64,000 nt of DNA, from contig JACMPM010000015.1 of the NCBI GenBank assembly GCA_014377485.1, positions 1 to 64,000 on the forward strand, given 5' to 3'. Positions 42,795 through 51,510 of this stretch are shown here, one piece after another; the stretch's first letter is position 1, and every line of letters starts with the position of its first letter. The notes below the pieces were generated by a model. The model was not told the origin of the DNA. It was given only the letters and a program-made list of their open reading frames with translations, and did no database searches. This DNA is from Bacteriovorax sp. GTDB lineage: Bacteria; Bdellovibrionota; Bacteriovoracia; Bacteriovoracales; Bacteriovoracaceae. A program made the position numbers and the translations under genes.

Positions 42795-44387
42795 TTATGG
42801 CACTAGTAGTTTTAACACTCGTTCTTGCCCAATAGTACGGATAAACCCTGCTAACTTAGGACCTTTTTCTAGATTGATAAGTTTTTTGTAAAGTAGCGTG
42901 AAAACTTCCATCGGCTCAAGCTCTAGAGCGTTGATCATCTCATACATTTTTTCATGAAGAGCTTTATCATCTGCAATTGTATTCCACTCACTCACCAAAA
43001 ATTCTCTTAATGTATTAAGGAAACTGGTTTGTTTTTCACTCATATCCATTTTTAGTGGAGTAGTATTCAGTGAGAATTTAAATTCTTCCGGTGCAGAATT
43101 TTCAATCCAGTAAGCTGCTCTTTGAGCTCGCTCAGAAAAGCGGCGTTCATCCCGGTCATTTTTTATATCGTTGTTATAAAATCCACGTGCTCGAGATACA
43201 TTCAGGTCATTAATTTGAAGAACATTGCAAAGGTGACGGAAGGCAGGTTGAAAAGGCATTTCAGTCGGGATCTCTCCAATTGAAGAAAGTTCATAAACTC
43301 TTTTTGCCATCGCAACTTTCTTTTCGTTTCCTGCTTCAAGTCCAAATGCCAGTCTTTCCATACGATCGAAATCTTCATAGTTTTTGACAACATCTAGATC
43401 GAAGCTCAGAGCGAAGTCAGTATTGGTTTTATAACTTGCAAAAATCCAACGAACCATCTCTGGCTCGTAAACTTCCAGAACGTCGTTTACAGTGACAAGG
43501 TTACCCTTAGAAGAACTCATTTTTCCGCCCATGCCTTTGATCGACACGAAATCGTATTGTAAATACATTGGCGGTTTCCAGTCGTAGATCTCAGTAACAA
43601 TTTCTTTGGCCGTAGTGAACGATCCACCTTGAGAAGAGTGATCTTTTCCGCCTGGTTCGAAATCAACTTTTTCAAATGCCCAGCGCATCGGCCAGTCCAT
43701 TCTCCAGGGAAGTTTAACTCTGCTTGAAGTGTTTATATCCTCTGAGCCGCTATGTGCGCATTCTTCAAATTCGCATTTATAAGCAAGTGTAGATACACCA
43801 TCAAAACTAATGATTGCTGTTTTATCTCTATTGCATTTCGAGCAATAAATATTAACTGGCTGCCAGTTATCTTCGAGAGGAGTCGCTCGCCATTTATTTA
43901 AAATTGCTGCAATGGCTTCTTTATTTCTTAGAGTGTGTTTTATTTGTTCTTTATATTCACCAGCACGATATTTTTTTGCCTGATAAAGTGGTTCTGCCAC
44001 AATTCCCATTTTAGCGATTTGCGCTTCAAAGGCTTTTTCGTGGTGAGCAGCATATGATTCGTGTTCTCCAAACGGATCCGGGGTGTCTACGATTGGATTA
44101 AAAAGAAATTTTTGAAGCTCTTCTTGTTTTGGCATATTGGCCGGAACTTTTCTAAAAGTATCGTAGTCATCCCAAGAAAAAATAAAGCGTACTTTTTTTC
44201 CGCGCTTTTTTAATCCGCGAGCAACTAGATCAACAGTGATGACTTCTCGGAAGTTTCCAAAGTGAACAACGCCTGAAGGAGTAATCCCTGAAGCCAATGT
44301 GTATAATTCTTTGTCGTTATTTGCTCTGATAAGTTTATCAGCAGTCAAATCGGCCCAGTGTACGGCATCGTTTAGTGCTTGTGACAT
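42795..44387 (-). CDS. lysS: Class I lysyl-tRNA synthetase
   Basis: A 530-residue class I (archaeal/spirochaete-type) LysRS. The HIGH-like motif is PSGVVHFGNFRE (H42), and KMSKS is KMSSSKG (289-295). A zinc-ribbon-like CSKC (182/185) with C205 and C210 sits between them, and FSWDDYDTFRKVP and HSSQGGSFTTAKEI are family signatures. It charges tRNA-Lys. Most bacteria use the unrelated class II enzyme. A 70-residue ORF lies 10 bp upstream, likely cotranscribed, and a clear terminator follows. Confidence 0.95.
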   Translation of the reverse strand: MSQALNDAVHWADLTADKLIRANNDKELYTLASGITPSGVVHFGNFREVITVDLVARGLKKRGKKVRFIFSWDDYDTFRKVPANMPKQEELQKFLFNPIVDTPDPFGEHESYAAHHEKAFEAQIAKMGIVAEPLYQAKKYRAGEYKEQIKHTLRNKEAIAAILNKWRATPLEDNWQPVNIYCSKCNRDKTAIISFDGVSTLAYKCEFEECAHSGSEDINTSSRVKLPWRMDWPMRWAFEKVDFEPGGKDHSSQGGSFTTAKEIVTEIYDWKPPMYLQYDFVSIKGMGGKMSSSKGNLVTVNDVLEVYEPEMVRWIFASYKTNTDFALSFDLDVVKNYEDFDRMERLAFGLEAGNEKKVAMAKRVYELSSIGEIPTEMPFQPAFRHLCNVLQINDLNVSRARGFYNNDIKNDRDERRFSERAQRAAYWIENSAPEEFKFSLNTTPLKMDMSEKQTSFLNTLREFLVSEWNTIADDKALHEKMYEMINALELEPMEVFTLLYKKLINLEKGPKLAGFIRTIGQERVLKLLVP

Positions 44388-44397
44388 ATGTTTATCC

Positions 44398-44610
44398 TTA
44401 ATCTAGCCCGAGGCGAGCGAGTAATTGAACTTGAGTGAGTGTGCCTTTTTCTACTTCCAGATTTGCGATCACTAAGGCCCTTTGTGCTTGAGGACGCTCA
44501 TCTGCTGTACAAAGCGAAAGGTCGATATGTTTCTGGTTTTTTACTTCAGAGAACTTAACGAATTTTTTTAATAAATTTACTGCTTCATCAAAAGATAGAG
44601 TTGGCGTCAT
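44398..44610 (-). CDS. Small protein upstream of lysS
   Basis: A 70-residue soluble protein: FDEAVNLLKKFVKFSEVKNQ, then HIDLSLCTADERPQAQRALV and a helical C-terminus ending LLARLGLD. AAGGA is upstream of the ATG. It lies 10 bp before lysS on the same strand and is probably translated with it. I recognise no family; the length and even codon use support a real gene. Confidence 0.6.
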   Translation of the reverse strand: MTPTLSFDEAVNLLKKFVKFSEVKNQKHIDLSLCTADERPQAQRALVIANLEVEKGTLTQVQLLARLGLD

Positions 44611-44864
44611 GCAAAATCCTTAAGGAGATTATTTCTAGATATTTTAAATTCGATTAATAATAATGCAATTAGCAGTGCTTGAAAACATGATTTAGGTAAC
44701 TTGCGCAAAGCGAATATTTTTTTATTGAGTAAATTTTGCCAAAATTTTTAAATAAAAAAACATTAAATACTTTTAGCAAGTTCGGAACTAGATACCGACT
44801 TGTGTCTTTTTCATCTGGTGAGACAATTACCTTGCTACGAATCGTTAGCAAATTCATCGAGGTT

Positions 44865-45437
44865 ATGATGAGAACAACTTTTATCGGTACTGCTTTTATT
44901 GCAGTTTTACTTTCGTTAAATCTAGGGGCCACGGAAGTCAGTGGTCGCTTGAGCATTACACCAATCATAGGGCTGGAGAGTGTACAAAAATTTCAACCAA
45001 CGGCCCATATGAAAACTCGGGCCATTTACGGCGCTAGGGCCATTTATAGATTTCCAATATCTGCCCTTGAGGCAGAGTATACCCACGCACAAGATACAAG
45101 TAATGATTCAACTACAAATACTTCGTACAAAGACAGTGAAGATAAACTTCGTTTAGGCCTTCGTGGAAGTTTTATGATGGCCACATTTCTCAATTCTTAT
45201 ATTAGGGGTGGAGCACAGTATAGAAAAAATGAACAGACGCGAACTCTGAGTAATGCAGTAACGACAACCAGTACCAGCAGTAAAGTTCAACCCTATATTG
45301 GAACGGGAATTGATATTAGAGTTATGAAATTTTTTTCAATCACTGCCGATATTTTAGCGACCTATACTCCGACCAGTAATCCAAATTTACGAGGCTATGA
45401 ACTTCAGCCATCAATCGGTTTAAGTTTGAGATTTTAA
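44865..45437 (+). CDS. Outer-membrane beta-barrel protein
   Basis: About 190 residues, from ATG 44865 or 44868 with GAGG upstream; the frame stays open further back but without a signal sequence. A signal peptide (RTTFIGTAFIAVLLSLNLGA) is followed by alternating strands: GRLSITPIIGLE, YGARAIYRFP, LRLGLRGSFMMA, FLNSYIRGGAQY, VQPYIGTGIDIRV, and the end LQPSIGLSLRF with a terminal Phe. This fits an 8-stranded OmpW/OmpX-like barrel. Function unknown. Confidence 0.68.
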   Translation: MMRTTFIGTAFIAVLLSLNLGATEVSGRLSITPIIGLESVQKFQPTAHMKTRAIYGARAIYRFPISALEAEYTHAQDTSNDSTTNTSYKDSEDKLRLGLRGSFMMATFLNSYIRGGAQYRKNEQTRTLSNAVTTTSTSSKVQPYIGTGIDIRVMKFFSITADILATYTPTSNPNLRGYELQPSIGLSLRF

Positions 45438-45443
45438 AGAAAC

Positions 45444-46355
45444 CTAATCCAAAAGATTTTTTAGACCCACTTTATAAATTTTGGCAGCGGCAGGATCTGT
45501 TGTCTCTAGGGCCTTTTTAGCAGCAAAATGCGCTTCTTCTTTTTTTTTCATTGTCATCAAAACTATTGCGTAATTATACCATGCCCCCGACGCATTTGGG
45601 TGACTGTCAGTTGCTTGCTTGAGATGAAAACTGGATTTTTCATAATCATTTAATTGATAATAAATATTACCTAATCCAATTTGTGAGCCTAAACTTTCAG
45701 GCCATTTTTCTAATATTTTTTCATAGGAAATTTTTGCATTATTCATATGGCCTGTTGTTTCTAATCTGGCCGAAGCTTTAATCATGTCTATTTCAGAAGC
45801 TGTTTTTGGAATGCTGCCTGGTCTGACGATTATGAGTCCCCAATTATCTACTCGTTTCCACGTGCTCTCAAATGTTGATATTTTGATTCGATAATTTTTT
45901 GTTTCACCTGAATGCAGTATCATTTCGTTTTGATTTAAATCATATCCGACAACGAGTGCGTAATGCCATTTAGGTATCCAACTCAAACCCAGGTTTTGAA
46001 AAATCAGAATAGGATTGCCATTATTGATTTCGTCGAATATTTGCTTGATATCTTTTACTGGCACAGCAATAAACCCTAGCCTTCTTGTGGCCGCCATTAA
46101 ATCATTTTGAAATGTACCTTTTGCTTGAGGAGTGTAAAGCATACTGGATAATTCTTCAGATGTTGTCTCGACTCCTAGACTATTTGAAACCATCGCAAGT
46201 GCTGCTGGGCCACAATGGTAATCTGTCTGAGCGATAAAAGGAATATCCAGAATTTTTTGATCAGGTGTTATGAGAAATTCAGTTCTTAACTTTTCACCTC
46301 TGGTAGCGCAGCCGGTGAAAAGTAGAGCTAATAATAAAAAACGGAAAAGACTCAT
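45444..46355 (-). CDS. PA2778-family lipoprotein cysteine peptidase with TPR repeats
   Basis: A 303-residue lipoprotein with lipobox LFTGC (Cys16). The C39-like peptidase domain has C48 in TDYHCGPAALAM and H131 in PKWHYALVVGYDL, with the acidic/Asn partner probably in LHSGETKN. From about residue 205 there are tetratricopeptide repeats (SQIGLGNIYYQLNDYEKSSF, GAWYNYAIVLMTMKKKEEA). It overlaps the PA2779-family gene by 4 bp (ATGA). The pair is widespread in proteobacteria. Anchored to the periplasmic face of a membrane; substrate unknown. Confidence 0.88.
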   Translation of the reverse strand: MSLFRFLLLALLFTGCATRGEKLRTEFLITPDQKILDIPFIAQTDYHCGPAALAMVSNSLGVETTSEELSSMLYTPQAKGTFQNDLMAATRRLGFIAVPVKDIKQIFDEINNGNPILIFQNLGLSWIPKWHYALVVGYDLNQNEMILHSGETKNYRIKISTFESTWKRVDNWGLIIVRPGSIPKTASEIDMIKASARLETTGHMNNAKISYEKILEKWPESLGSQIGLGNIYYQLNDYEKSSFHLKQATDSHPNASGAWYNYAIVLMTMKKKEEAHFAAKKALETTDPAAAKIYKVGLKNLLD

Positions 46356-46753
46356 GAACGAATAGAGCGCGTGAAAGAGAAAAATTTTGTTAATCCAACG
46401 ATATCTGTAATGAGTAGTACAATGAAAATAAAAACTAATGCCCCAATAAGTCCACCGACGCCAAAATCGCCTCCGGCCTGAGCTTTTTTAATTTGATTTG
46501 AGAGATCTTTTATTTCTGCATTCGATAAACTTGAAACTCGGTTCAGGGCTTCTTTTGGATCAACGCCAAGTTTAATCAAATATTTTTGAACATCTTCATT
46601 TTTTATATAAGTGATAAAATCTTCCCGAGATTGTAGCGATGAAACTTCTTCGACGACATCCATAGTAGGAAGCATTGATAAATTAGTTTCCGCAGAATGG
46701 ACTGAGAAAGATAAAAGAGCAACAATAAGAAGAAGTGAAAGATGCAGTCTCAT
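46352..46753 (-). CDS. PA2779-family membrane protein
   Basis: A 133-residue protein with a signal peptide (to HSA). A conserved segment follows: SREDFITYIKNEDVQKYLIK, then LGVDPKEALNRVSSLSNAEI and a C-terminal transmembrane helix (GGLIGALVFIFIVLLITDIVG). This arrangement is the PA2779 family, which is nearly always encoded just before a PA2778-type peptidase, as here. It may be the peptidase's partner or substrate. CAGGAG lies upstream. Confidence 0.85.
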   Translation of the reverse strand: MRLHLSLLLIVALLSFSVHSAETNLSMLPTMDVVEEVSSLQSREDFITYIKNEDVQKYLIKLGVDPKEALNRVSSLSNAEIKDLSNQIKKAQAGGDFGVGGLIGALVFIFIVLLITDIVGLTKFFSFTRSIRS

Positions 46754-46911
46754 TTTAGACTCCTGAATAAGTATTATGAGATAATATAGTAAGAACCTAA
46801 GGTAATGTCATTAACTTAAGTATTAAATTAGGCCGAGAACATTTGCTCTTTTTCATATCCATAGTCACTCACTATTTAATCTATTTTAAAAATGTATTTC
46901 TTACAGCAGAC

Positions 46912-46945
46912 AAAAAAAGAGAGATTTTTTTAATCCACTCTCTTT
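46912..46945 (-). terminator. Intrinsic terminator of the DUF883-like gene
   Basis: On the minus strand: AAAGAGAG, 14-base loop, CTCTCTTT followed by TTTT. It lies 7 bases after the stop of the gene at 46952. The stem is 8 bp and moderately stable. Confidence 0.75.
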
Positions 46946-46951
46946 ATAAAC

Positions 46952-47173
46952 TTATTTCTTACGAACTGCTGCTATTGCACCTGCAATTAATCCAACTGCA
47001 CCTACGGTCATTGCAGTTTGCACAGGATGCTTTTTAATTGCACTAATTGTTTTTTCGCTCAATTCAACAGTTGCATCTGCAACTTTGTGAGTGATTTTAT
47101 CAAAAGTATGGCATAAATTATTCATTTCTATTGTGATTGCTCCATTAGTGTATTTACTATTATTATCGTTCAT
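46952..47173 (-). CDS. DUF883/ElaB-like ribosome- or membrane-associated small protein
   Basis: A 73-residue protein from the ATG at 47173, with GGAGG six bases upstream. The helical charged region ITHKVADATVELSEKTISAI is followed by KKHPVQTAMTVGAVGLIAGA, a C-terminal glycine-rich hydrophobic helix, then RKK. This layout matches DUF883 (YqjD/ElaB-like) proteins, which are stress-induced and membrane-bound. Its reading frame continues upstream into the CsbD-like relic with no stop between, an unusual link since both families are stress-associated. Confidence 0.68.
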   Translation of the reverse strand: MNDNNSKYTNGAITIEMNNLCHTFDKITHKVADATVELSEKTISAIKKHPVQTAMTVGAVGLIAGAIAAVRKK

Positions 47174-47185
47174 GTAAACCTCCAT

Positions 47186-47356
47186 TTTTCCTTCAATATT
47201 TCGAAGAAAGTCATTAACTTCTTTATAGGCATCGTCCTTAGATTTGCCGTAACGTTCTTAAAGCTTTCCAACCAAGAAATCTGATCGACCTTCTGCCTTG
47301 ATCAAATCAGCTTCAGTTAACATCCAGTTTGGTCCATGCCACTTACTTAAACCTTT
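47186..47356 (-). pseudogene. CsbD-family stress protein gene broken by one stop codon
   Basis: The minus strand reads KGLSKWHGPNWMLTEADLIK, AEGRSDFLVGKL, TAA, ERYGKSKDDAYKEVNDFLRN, IEGK, then runs in frame into the DUF883-like gene. The pattern W..LTEADL...EG..D.LVGKLQERYGKSKDDA is the CsbD signature; the TAA (47258-47260) sits where Gln (CAA) is expected, a one-base change. No start codon is present upstream in this frame before a TAA near 47383, so the 5' end is also damaged. Confidence 0.65.
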
Positions 47357-47369
47357 AAGACTTATGACT

Positions 47370-47395
47370 AGTTTGTGTAATTATTTACACAAACT
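47370..47395. promoter_or_regulatory. Perfect 11-bp palindrome, operator- or hairpin-like
   Basis: AGTTTGTGTAA, spacer TTAT, TTACACAAACT. The symmetry, with TGTGT and ACACA half-sites, looks like a dimer-binding operator of the CRP/FNR type, though spacing differs from the classical sites. It lies between the CsbD relic and the divergent gene at 47465. There is no U-tract, so a terminator is less likely. Confidence 0.45.
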
Positions 47396-47464
47396 TATGG
47401 AGAAAGTAGTAAATAACGCCGATACTGAAGATGACGTCTGATAACCTCTTTTGAGTTGGTACAT

Positions 47465-48229
47465 ATGAAAGGAACGATTATTTTAAAACCTCTTGAGTAT
47501 AACATTTTTGCTGATGGCGAAAAATGGCGCCAGGGTGACATGATCAAAGGCAGCTTGAAAATCAAAAATCATAGTATGGATAATATTGAATTGCCTGCTT
47601 TAAAAATCTCACTCGCTGTTGGAAATTTTAAGAAGATAAAGTCAAAAGACAAAAAAGCGTGGGAGAGTTTAGCAGAGATAGCTTTTGGTGAAAAAATTTC
47701 GGTTGCTCCTTCAGAGGAAAAAGAATTTACATGGGAGTTTAAACTACCGGAAGATTGTCAGATTACTGAGAACGATAAAAGTATTTTTTTAACTTACAAG
47801 GACCATGATGATACCTGGCCAACAGGTCTGCTTGAATTAGTGGTCGATCCAAAAATTGTAATTATTCAATTTTTAGAAATACTAGATAACTATCTCAGGT
47901 TTAAAGTGGGCACACCGAAATTTTCAAAGGGTCTGGTGGAGATAAAATGTAAACCACCAACATCGAAAGAAATGAGCCATGTCGATTCCCTGATTCTTCG
48001 AATGAAAGAAGTCGATAAAACACTAGATATTCAGTACATCTTCAATTTGCATGTCTTCGAGATGGTGGCCGGAAATATTATGGCCCAAAAGAAAATTACA
48101 CAGGTTGATCAGCAGCTTACTTCTAAACAATATTATATCTATGGAAATTCGCTTAACCACGATTTTCTTATTTCTTCAATTAGCACGGTGATTAAAGAGG
48201 CGACGCCGAGATTTTTTTTGCCGAAATAG
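47465..48229 (+). CDS. Protein of unknown function, possible arrestin-like fold
   Basis: A 254-residue protein; I favour the ATG at 47465 over a TTG three codons earlier. The N-terminal half has beta strands: WRQGDMIKGSLKIKNHS, IELPALKISLAVGNFKKIKS, then SEEKEFTWEFKLPED. This resembles the first domain of arrestin/Spo0M-type proteins (W..GD.I.G.L.I), but the match is weak. It has no cysteine-rich or catalytic motif and no export signal. It converges with livF with 8 bp between. Confidence 0.6.
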   Translation: MKGTIILKPLEYNIFADGEKWRQGDMIKGSLKIKNHSMDNIELPALKISLAVGNFKKIKSKDKKAWESLAEIAFGEKISVAPSEEKEFTWEFKLPEDCQITENDKSIFLTYKDHDDTWPTGLLELVVDPKIVIIQFLEILDNYLRFKVGTPKFSKGLVEIKCKPPTSKEMSHVDSLILRMKEVDKTLDIQYIFNLHVFEMVAGNIMAQKKITQVDQQLTSKQYYIYGNSLNHDFLISSISTVIKEATPRFFLPK

Positions 48230-48237
48230 TTTTTAGA

Positions 48238-48951
48238 CTAATACCCCAAATAAGCCTTTTTAATTTCCGGGTTATTCAAAAGATCCTGCGCATTTCCTTG
48301 AAGTGATATTTCACCATTAGTGAGAACATAGGCCCGATTTGATATATTGAGAGCTAAATAAGCATTTTGTTCAACCAGTAAAATAGTCATTCCAAGCTTG
48401 TTAATATCTTTAATGGCCTTAAAAATGGAACTCACTAAAATAGGCGCAATCCCCAATGAGGGCTCATCAAGTAGTAAGAGTTCAGGTTTGCTCATAAACG
48501 CTCTGGCAATGGCGAGCATTTGCTGTTCTCCACCTGAGAGTGTTTGCGCTAGTTGATTTTCTCGGTCTTGTAATTTAGGAAATAGAGAATAAATATATTT
48601 AAAATCTTCTTTGATTCCGGCAATGTCACGTCGTAAGTAGGCACCCATTTCAAGATTTTCTTTTATACTTAAATTGGCAAAAACTTGTCTGCCTTCCGGC
48701 GACTGAGCAATTCCCAGGGCAGTTATTTTGTGAGCGGGCAAGCTTTGTATAGGCGTCCCCTTAAATAGAATTTCGCCAGAGCTGGCAGATTCCAATCCTG
48801 AAATAGTATGCAAGGCCGTCGTTTTCCCTGCACCATTAGAACCAAGCAGGGTGACAATTTCACCTTTATTTATATGAAGATTGATATTTTTTACAGCGTG
48901 AATTGCTCCATAATGAGTATTGGCATTTATGATATCTAGTATTTTAGTCAT
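48238..48951 (-). CDS. livF: Branched-chain amino-acid ABC transporter ATPase LivF
   Basis: A 237-residue ATPase. Walker A is GSNGAGKTT, signature LSGGEQQ, Walker B LLLLDEPSLG, and switch His region LVEQN. The block GIAQSPEGRQVFANLS is typical of LivF. It overlaps livG by 4 bp and is the last gene of the liv operon. It powers uptake of leucine, isoleucine and valine or related substrates. Confidence 0.96.
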   Translation of the reverse strand: MTKILDIINANTHYGAIHAVKNINLHINKGEIVTLLGSNGAGKTTALHTISGLESASSGEILFKGTPIQSLPAHKITALGIAQSPEGRQVFANLSIKENLEMGAYLRRDIAGIKEDFKYIYSLFPKLQDRENQLAQTLSGGEQQMLAIARAFMSKPELLLLDEPSLGIAPILVSSIFKAIKDINKLGMTILLVEQNAYLALNISNRAYVLTNGEISLQGNAQDLLNNPEIKKAYLGY

Positions 48952-49748
48952 AAACTCTCCTCAATTTCAGCACCCAAATAGGCTTCTATAACTCGCTTAT
49001 TGTTTTGTATTTCTTTTGCGCTTCCTTCAGCTATCAGATTCCCATAGTCGAGTACAAAAATCTTTTCAGCAATTTCCATAACCAGCTTCATGTCGTGCTC
49101 GATTAAAATGATGGCTATATTAAATTGATCTCTTATTAAATGAATAAGTTCCGTCAACTCACGCGTTTCTGTGGGATTCATTCCGGCCGCAGGCTCATCT
49201 AGTAATAGAAGTTTTGGCTCGGTTGCAAGAGCGCGGGCCATTTCAAGCTTTCTCTGTTGTCCGTAGGAAAGATTTTTCGCCAGATAATTTTTTTTATCAT
49301 CGAGTTTAAAAAGCTTGAGAAGATTTATGCATTCCTCTTCAATCTTTTTTTCTTCTTCATGAAAATGTTTATTTCTAAAAATTCCGGCCCAAAATCCATA
49401 ATTAATTCGTGTATGTTTTGCGAGTTTAATATTGTCGATAACTGATAAATTTTTAAATAGACGAATGTTTTGAAAAGTTCTGGCAATTCCTAGTTCTGTT
49501 ATTTTACTCGATTTGATATTTTTGAGATCTTTTTGGCAGAAATTCACATTACCAGTTGTCGGTGAATAAATTCCAGTGATGGTATTAAAAAGAGTTGTTT
49601 TACCGGCCCCATTTGGACCAATGACTGCTACTAGGTCATGTGGGAATACTTTGAAGCTAACATCATTGACTGCGGTCAAGCCCCCAAATTTCATGGTGAC
49701 GTTGAAGAGTTCAATAATGGGGTTTTGATCAATGATTTTTTCCATCAT
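48948..49748 (-). CDS. livG: Branched-chain amino-acid ABC transporter ATPase LivG
   Basis: A 266-residue ATPase. Walker A GPNGAGKTT, the LivG signature TELGIARTFQNIRLFKNLSV, signature motif LSYGQQRK, Walker B LLLLDEPAAGMNPTE and LIEHDM. It overlaps livM and livF by 4 bp at each end, so translation is coupled along the operon. Start ATG at 49748, preceded by a purine-rich stretch. Confidence 0.96.
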   Translation of the reverse strand: MMEKIIDQNPIIELFNVTMKFGGLTAVNDVSFKVFPHDLVAVIGPNGAGKTTLFNTITGIYSPTTGNVNFCQKDLKNIKSSKITELGIARTFQNIRLFKNLSVIDNIKLAKHTRINYGFWAGIFRNKHFHEEEKKIEEECINLLKLFKLDDKKNYLAKNLSYGQQRKLEMARALATEPKLLLLDEPAAGMNPTETRELTELIHLIRDQFNIAIILIEHDMKLVMEIAEKIFVLDYGNLIAEGSAKEIQNNKRVIEAYLGAEIEESL

Positions 49749-50605
49749 CTTTTTCCTTTTTGAGAGGAAAACTCATGGGACCCAAAAATTCCTTCAGGAC
49801 GAGCAAGCATTAAAACAATTAAGAGCACGGAGTATATAGGCATTCTCCAATCAGAGGCATGTCCACCGATAAAACGCAGCACTTCCGGAAAAATTGTAAG
49901 CAGAACGGCCCCTGTTACTGAGCCAGTTACAGAGCCTTGACCACCAAGAATAACCATTACTAAAATTATTACACTCCACATGAAGTTAAAATTTGATGGA
50001 TGTAAAAATTGTTGAGTATGAGCAAAAAGTGCGCCCGCAATACCTGCGATACCTGCACCAACGATAAAAGAAAAAAGTTTATAGCGAAAAAGATTAACGC
50101 CCATATTTTCAGCAGCAATTTCATCTTCCCGGATGGAGATGATGGCCCGACCATAGGTCGTGCGTTTGAGATTGAGCATGAATGCAATTGTCAAAAGGGC
50201 CACGGCATAGACCCAATAGATATTGGCCCAATGGGGAATATTGATAAAGCCTCGAGGACCACCAACTAATTCTGTGTTCATAATAATGATTCTTACTATT
50301 TCTCCAAAACCAAGGGTGGCAATGGCCAGGTAATCTCCCTTTAGGCGAAGACAGGGAACACCTATGATTATTCCGCACAAGCTTGCCGCGAGAAAGCCTA
50401 CAATGCACGCGATTGCCATATTGATGGGAGCGGCAACCGGTAGGGCGAAGAAAACGCTGTAAACGGCACTGGCATAGGCACCAGCTCCCCAAAAGCCCGC
50501 GTGACCTAATGAAAATTGCCCGCAAAATCCATTGATAAGATTTAAGCTTAAAGTAAGTGTAATAAAAATTCCAACGATCAATAATATTTGAAGATAATAA
50601 TCCAT
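49745..50605 (-). CDS. livM: Branched-chain amino-acid ABC transporter permease LivM
   Basis: A 286-residue permease with about eight helices. Characteristic parts are NGFCGQFSLGHAGFWGAGAY, RLKGDYLAIATLGFGEIVRI and SIREDEIAAENMGVNLFRYK, the last being the ATPase-contact loop. VILGGQGSVTGSVTGA follows. It overlaps livG by 4 bp and lies 3 bp after livH. Confidence 0.96.
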   Translation of the reverse strand: MDYYLQILLIVGIFITLTLSLNLINGFCGQFSLGHAGFWGAGAYASAVYSVFFALPVAAPINMAIACIVGFLAASLCGIIIGVPCLRLKGDYLAIATLGFGEIVRIIIMNTELVGGPRGFINIPHWANIYWVYAVALLTIAFMLNLKRTTYGRAIISIREDEIAAENMGVNLFRYKLFSFIVGAGIAGIAGALFAHTQQFLHPSNFNFMWSVIILVMVILGGQGSVTGSVTGAVLLTIFPEVLRFIGGHASDWRMPIYSVLLIVLMLARPEGIFGSHEFSSQKGKR

Positions 50606-50608
50606 TTT

Positions 50609-51505
50609 TTAAACCTTCTCTTTTACATTTTTTCCTAAAATCCCTGAAGGCTTTAGAAGAAGAATAAGAATTAAAAGTAAAAATGAAACACCATCGCGAT
50701 AACTTGATTTATAAAGACCGGCCACCATATTTTCAGCTATGCCTATAATAAAGCCACCAAGGGCCGCACCGGGAATAACTCCGATACCACCGACAACTGC
50801 AGCTACAAAAGCTTTGATCCCGAGATTAAGACCCATCAGTGGTTCAACTGACATTGTGTAGCCCATCAACATTCCGCCAAGGCCTGCTATCGCAGCACCT
50901 AGAAAAAATGTAAAAGAGATAATTTTATTAGTATTAATTCCCATCAACTCAGCAGCTTGTAAATTATAACTGGTCGCTCTCATGGCCTTCCCAATTTTAG
51001 TAAACTTAGTGAGCCACCATAAAAATAACAGAACCAACATTGTGATGATAAAAATACAAAGTTGAATATTAGAGACATTCACTTCACCGTAATTATAAAT
51101 TTTTTCAGTGATAAAAGGCGGAATAGTTTTTGGATCGGCACCAAAGACTAGTTGTCCAGAGTATTCAAAAAAAAGTGAAGTTCCAATTGCCGTAATTAGA
51201 GCGGGAACACGTCCCGATTTTCTAATAGGCCTGTAGACTAAGCGCTCGACAATCACGGCGAGGATTCCTGCAGACAACATCGCAGCTACTATAGCGACTG
51301 GCATGGGAAGATTAGCGCGCAGGACATAGTAGCCACACATCGCACCTATCATTAAAAATTCGCCGTGAGCAAAATTTACGAGGCGTATGATTCCATAAAC
51401 CATGGTGTAACCCAAGGCCACTAATGCATATAGTGAGCCTTGAGAGATTCCATTGATAAAATACTGAAGACAGTCCCAAAGAAAAAAAGTGAAATTTTGA
51501 TTCAT
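50609..51505 (-). CDS. livH: Branched-chain amino-acid ABC transporter permease LivH
   Basis: A 298-residue permease with about eight helices. Typical parts are ISQGSLYALVALGYTMVYGI, RLVNFAHGEFLMIGAM, GKAMRATSYNLQAAELMGIN (ATPase contact) and VVGGIGVIPGAALGGFIIGI. It lies 5 bp downstream of the binding-protein gene and 3 bp upstream of livM, within one operon. Confidence 0.96.
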   Translation of the reverse strand: MNQNFTFFLWDCLQYFINGISQGSLYALVALGYTMVYGIIRLVNFAHGEFLMIGAMCGYYVLRANLPMPVAIVAAMLSAGILAVIVERLVYRPIRKSGRVPALITAIGTSLFFEYSGQLVFGADPKTIPPFITEKIYNYGEVNVSNIQLCIFIITMLVLLFLWWLTKFTKIGKAMRATSYNLQAAELMGINTNKIISFTFFLGAAIAGLGGMLMGYTMSVEPLMGLNLGIKAFVAAVVGGIGVIPGAALGGFIIGIAENMVAGLYKSSYRDGVSFLLLILILLLKPSGILGKNVKEKV

Positions 51506-51510
51506 ATTTA

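Noticed and set aside
50121-50525. 134-codon minus-strand frame
   Set aside because: Lies in an alternative frame inside livM, which has full permease motifs; the shadow has an unusual Arg/Cys/Gly-rich composition.
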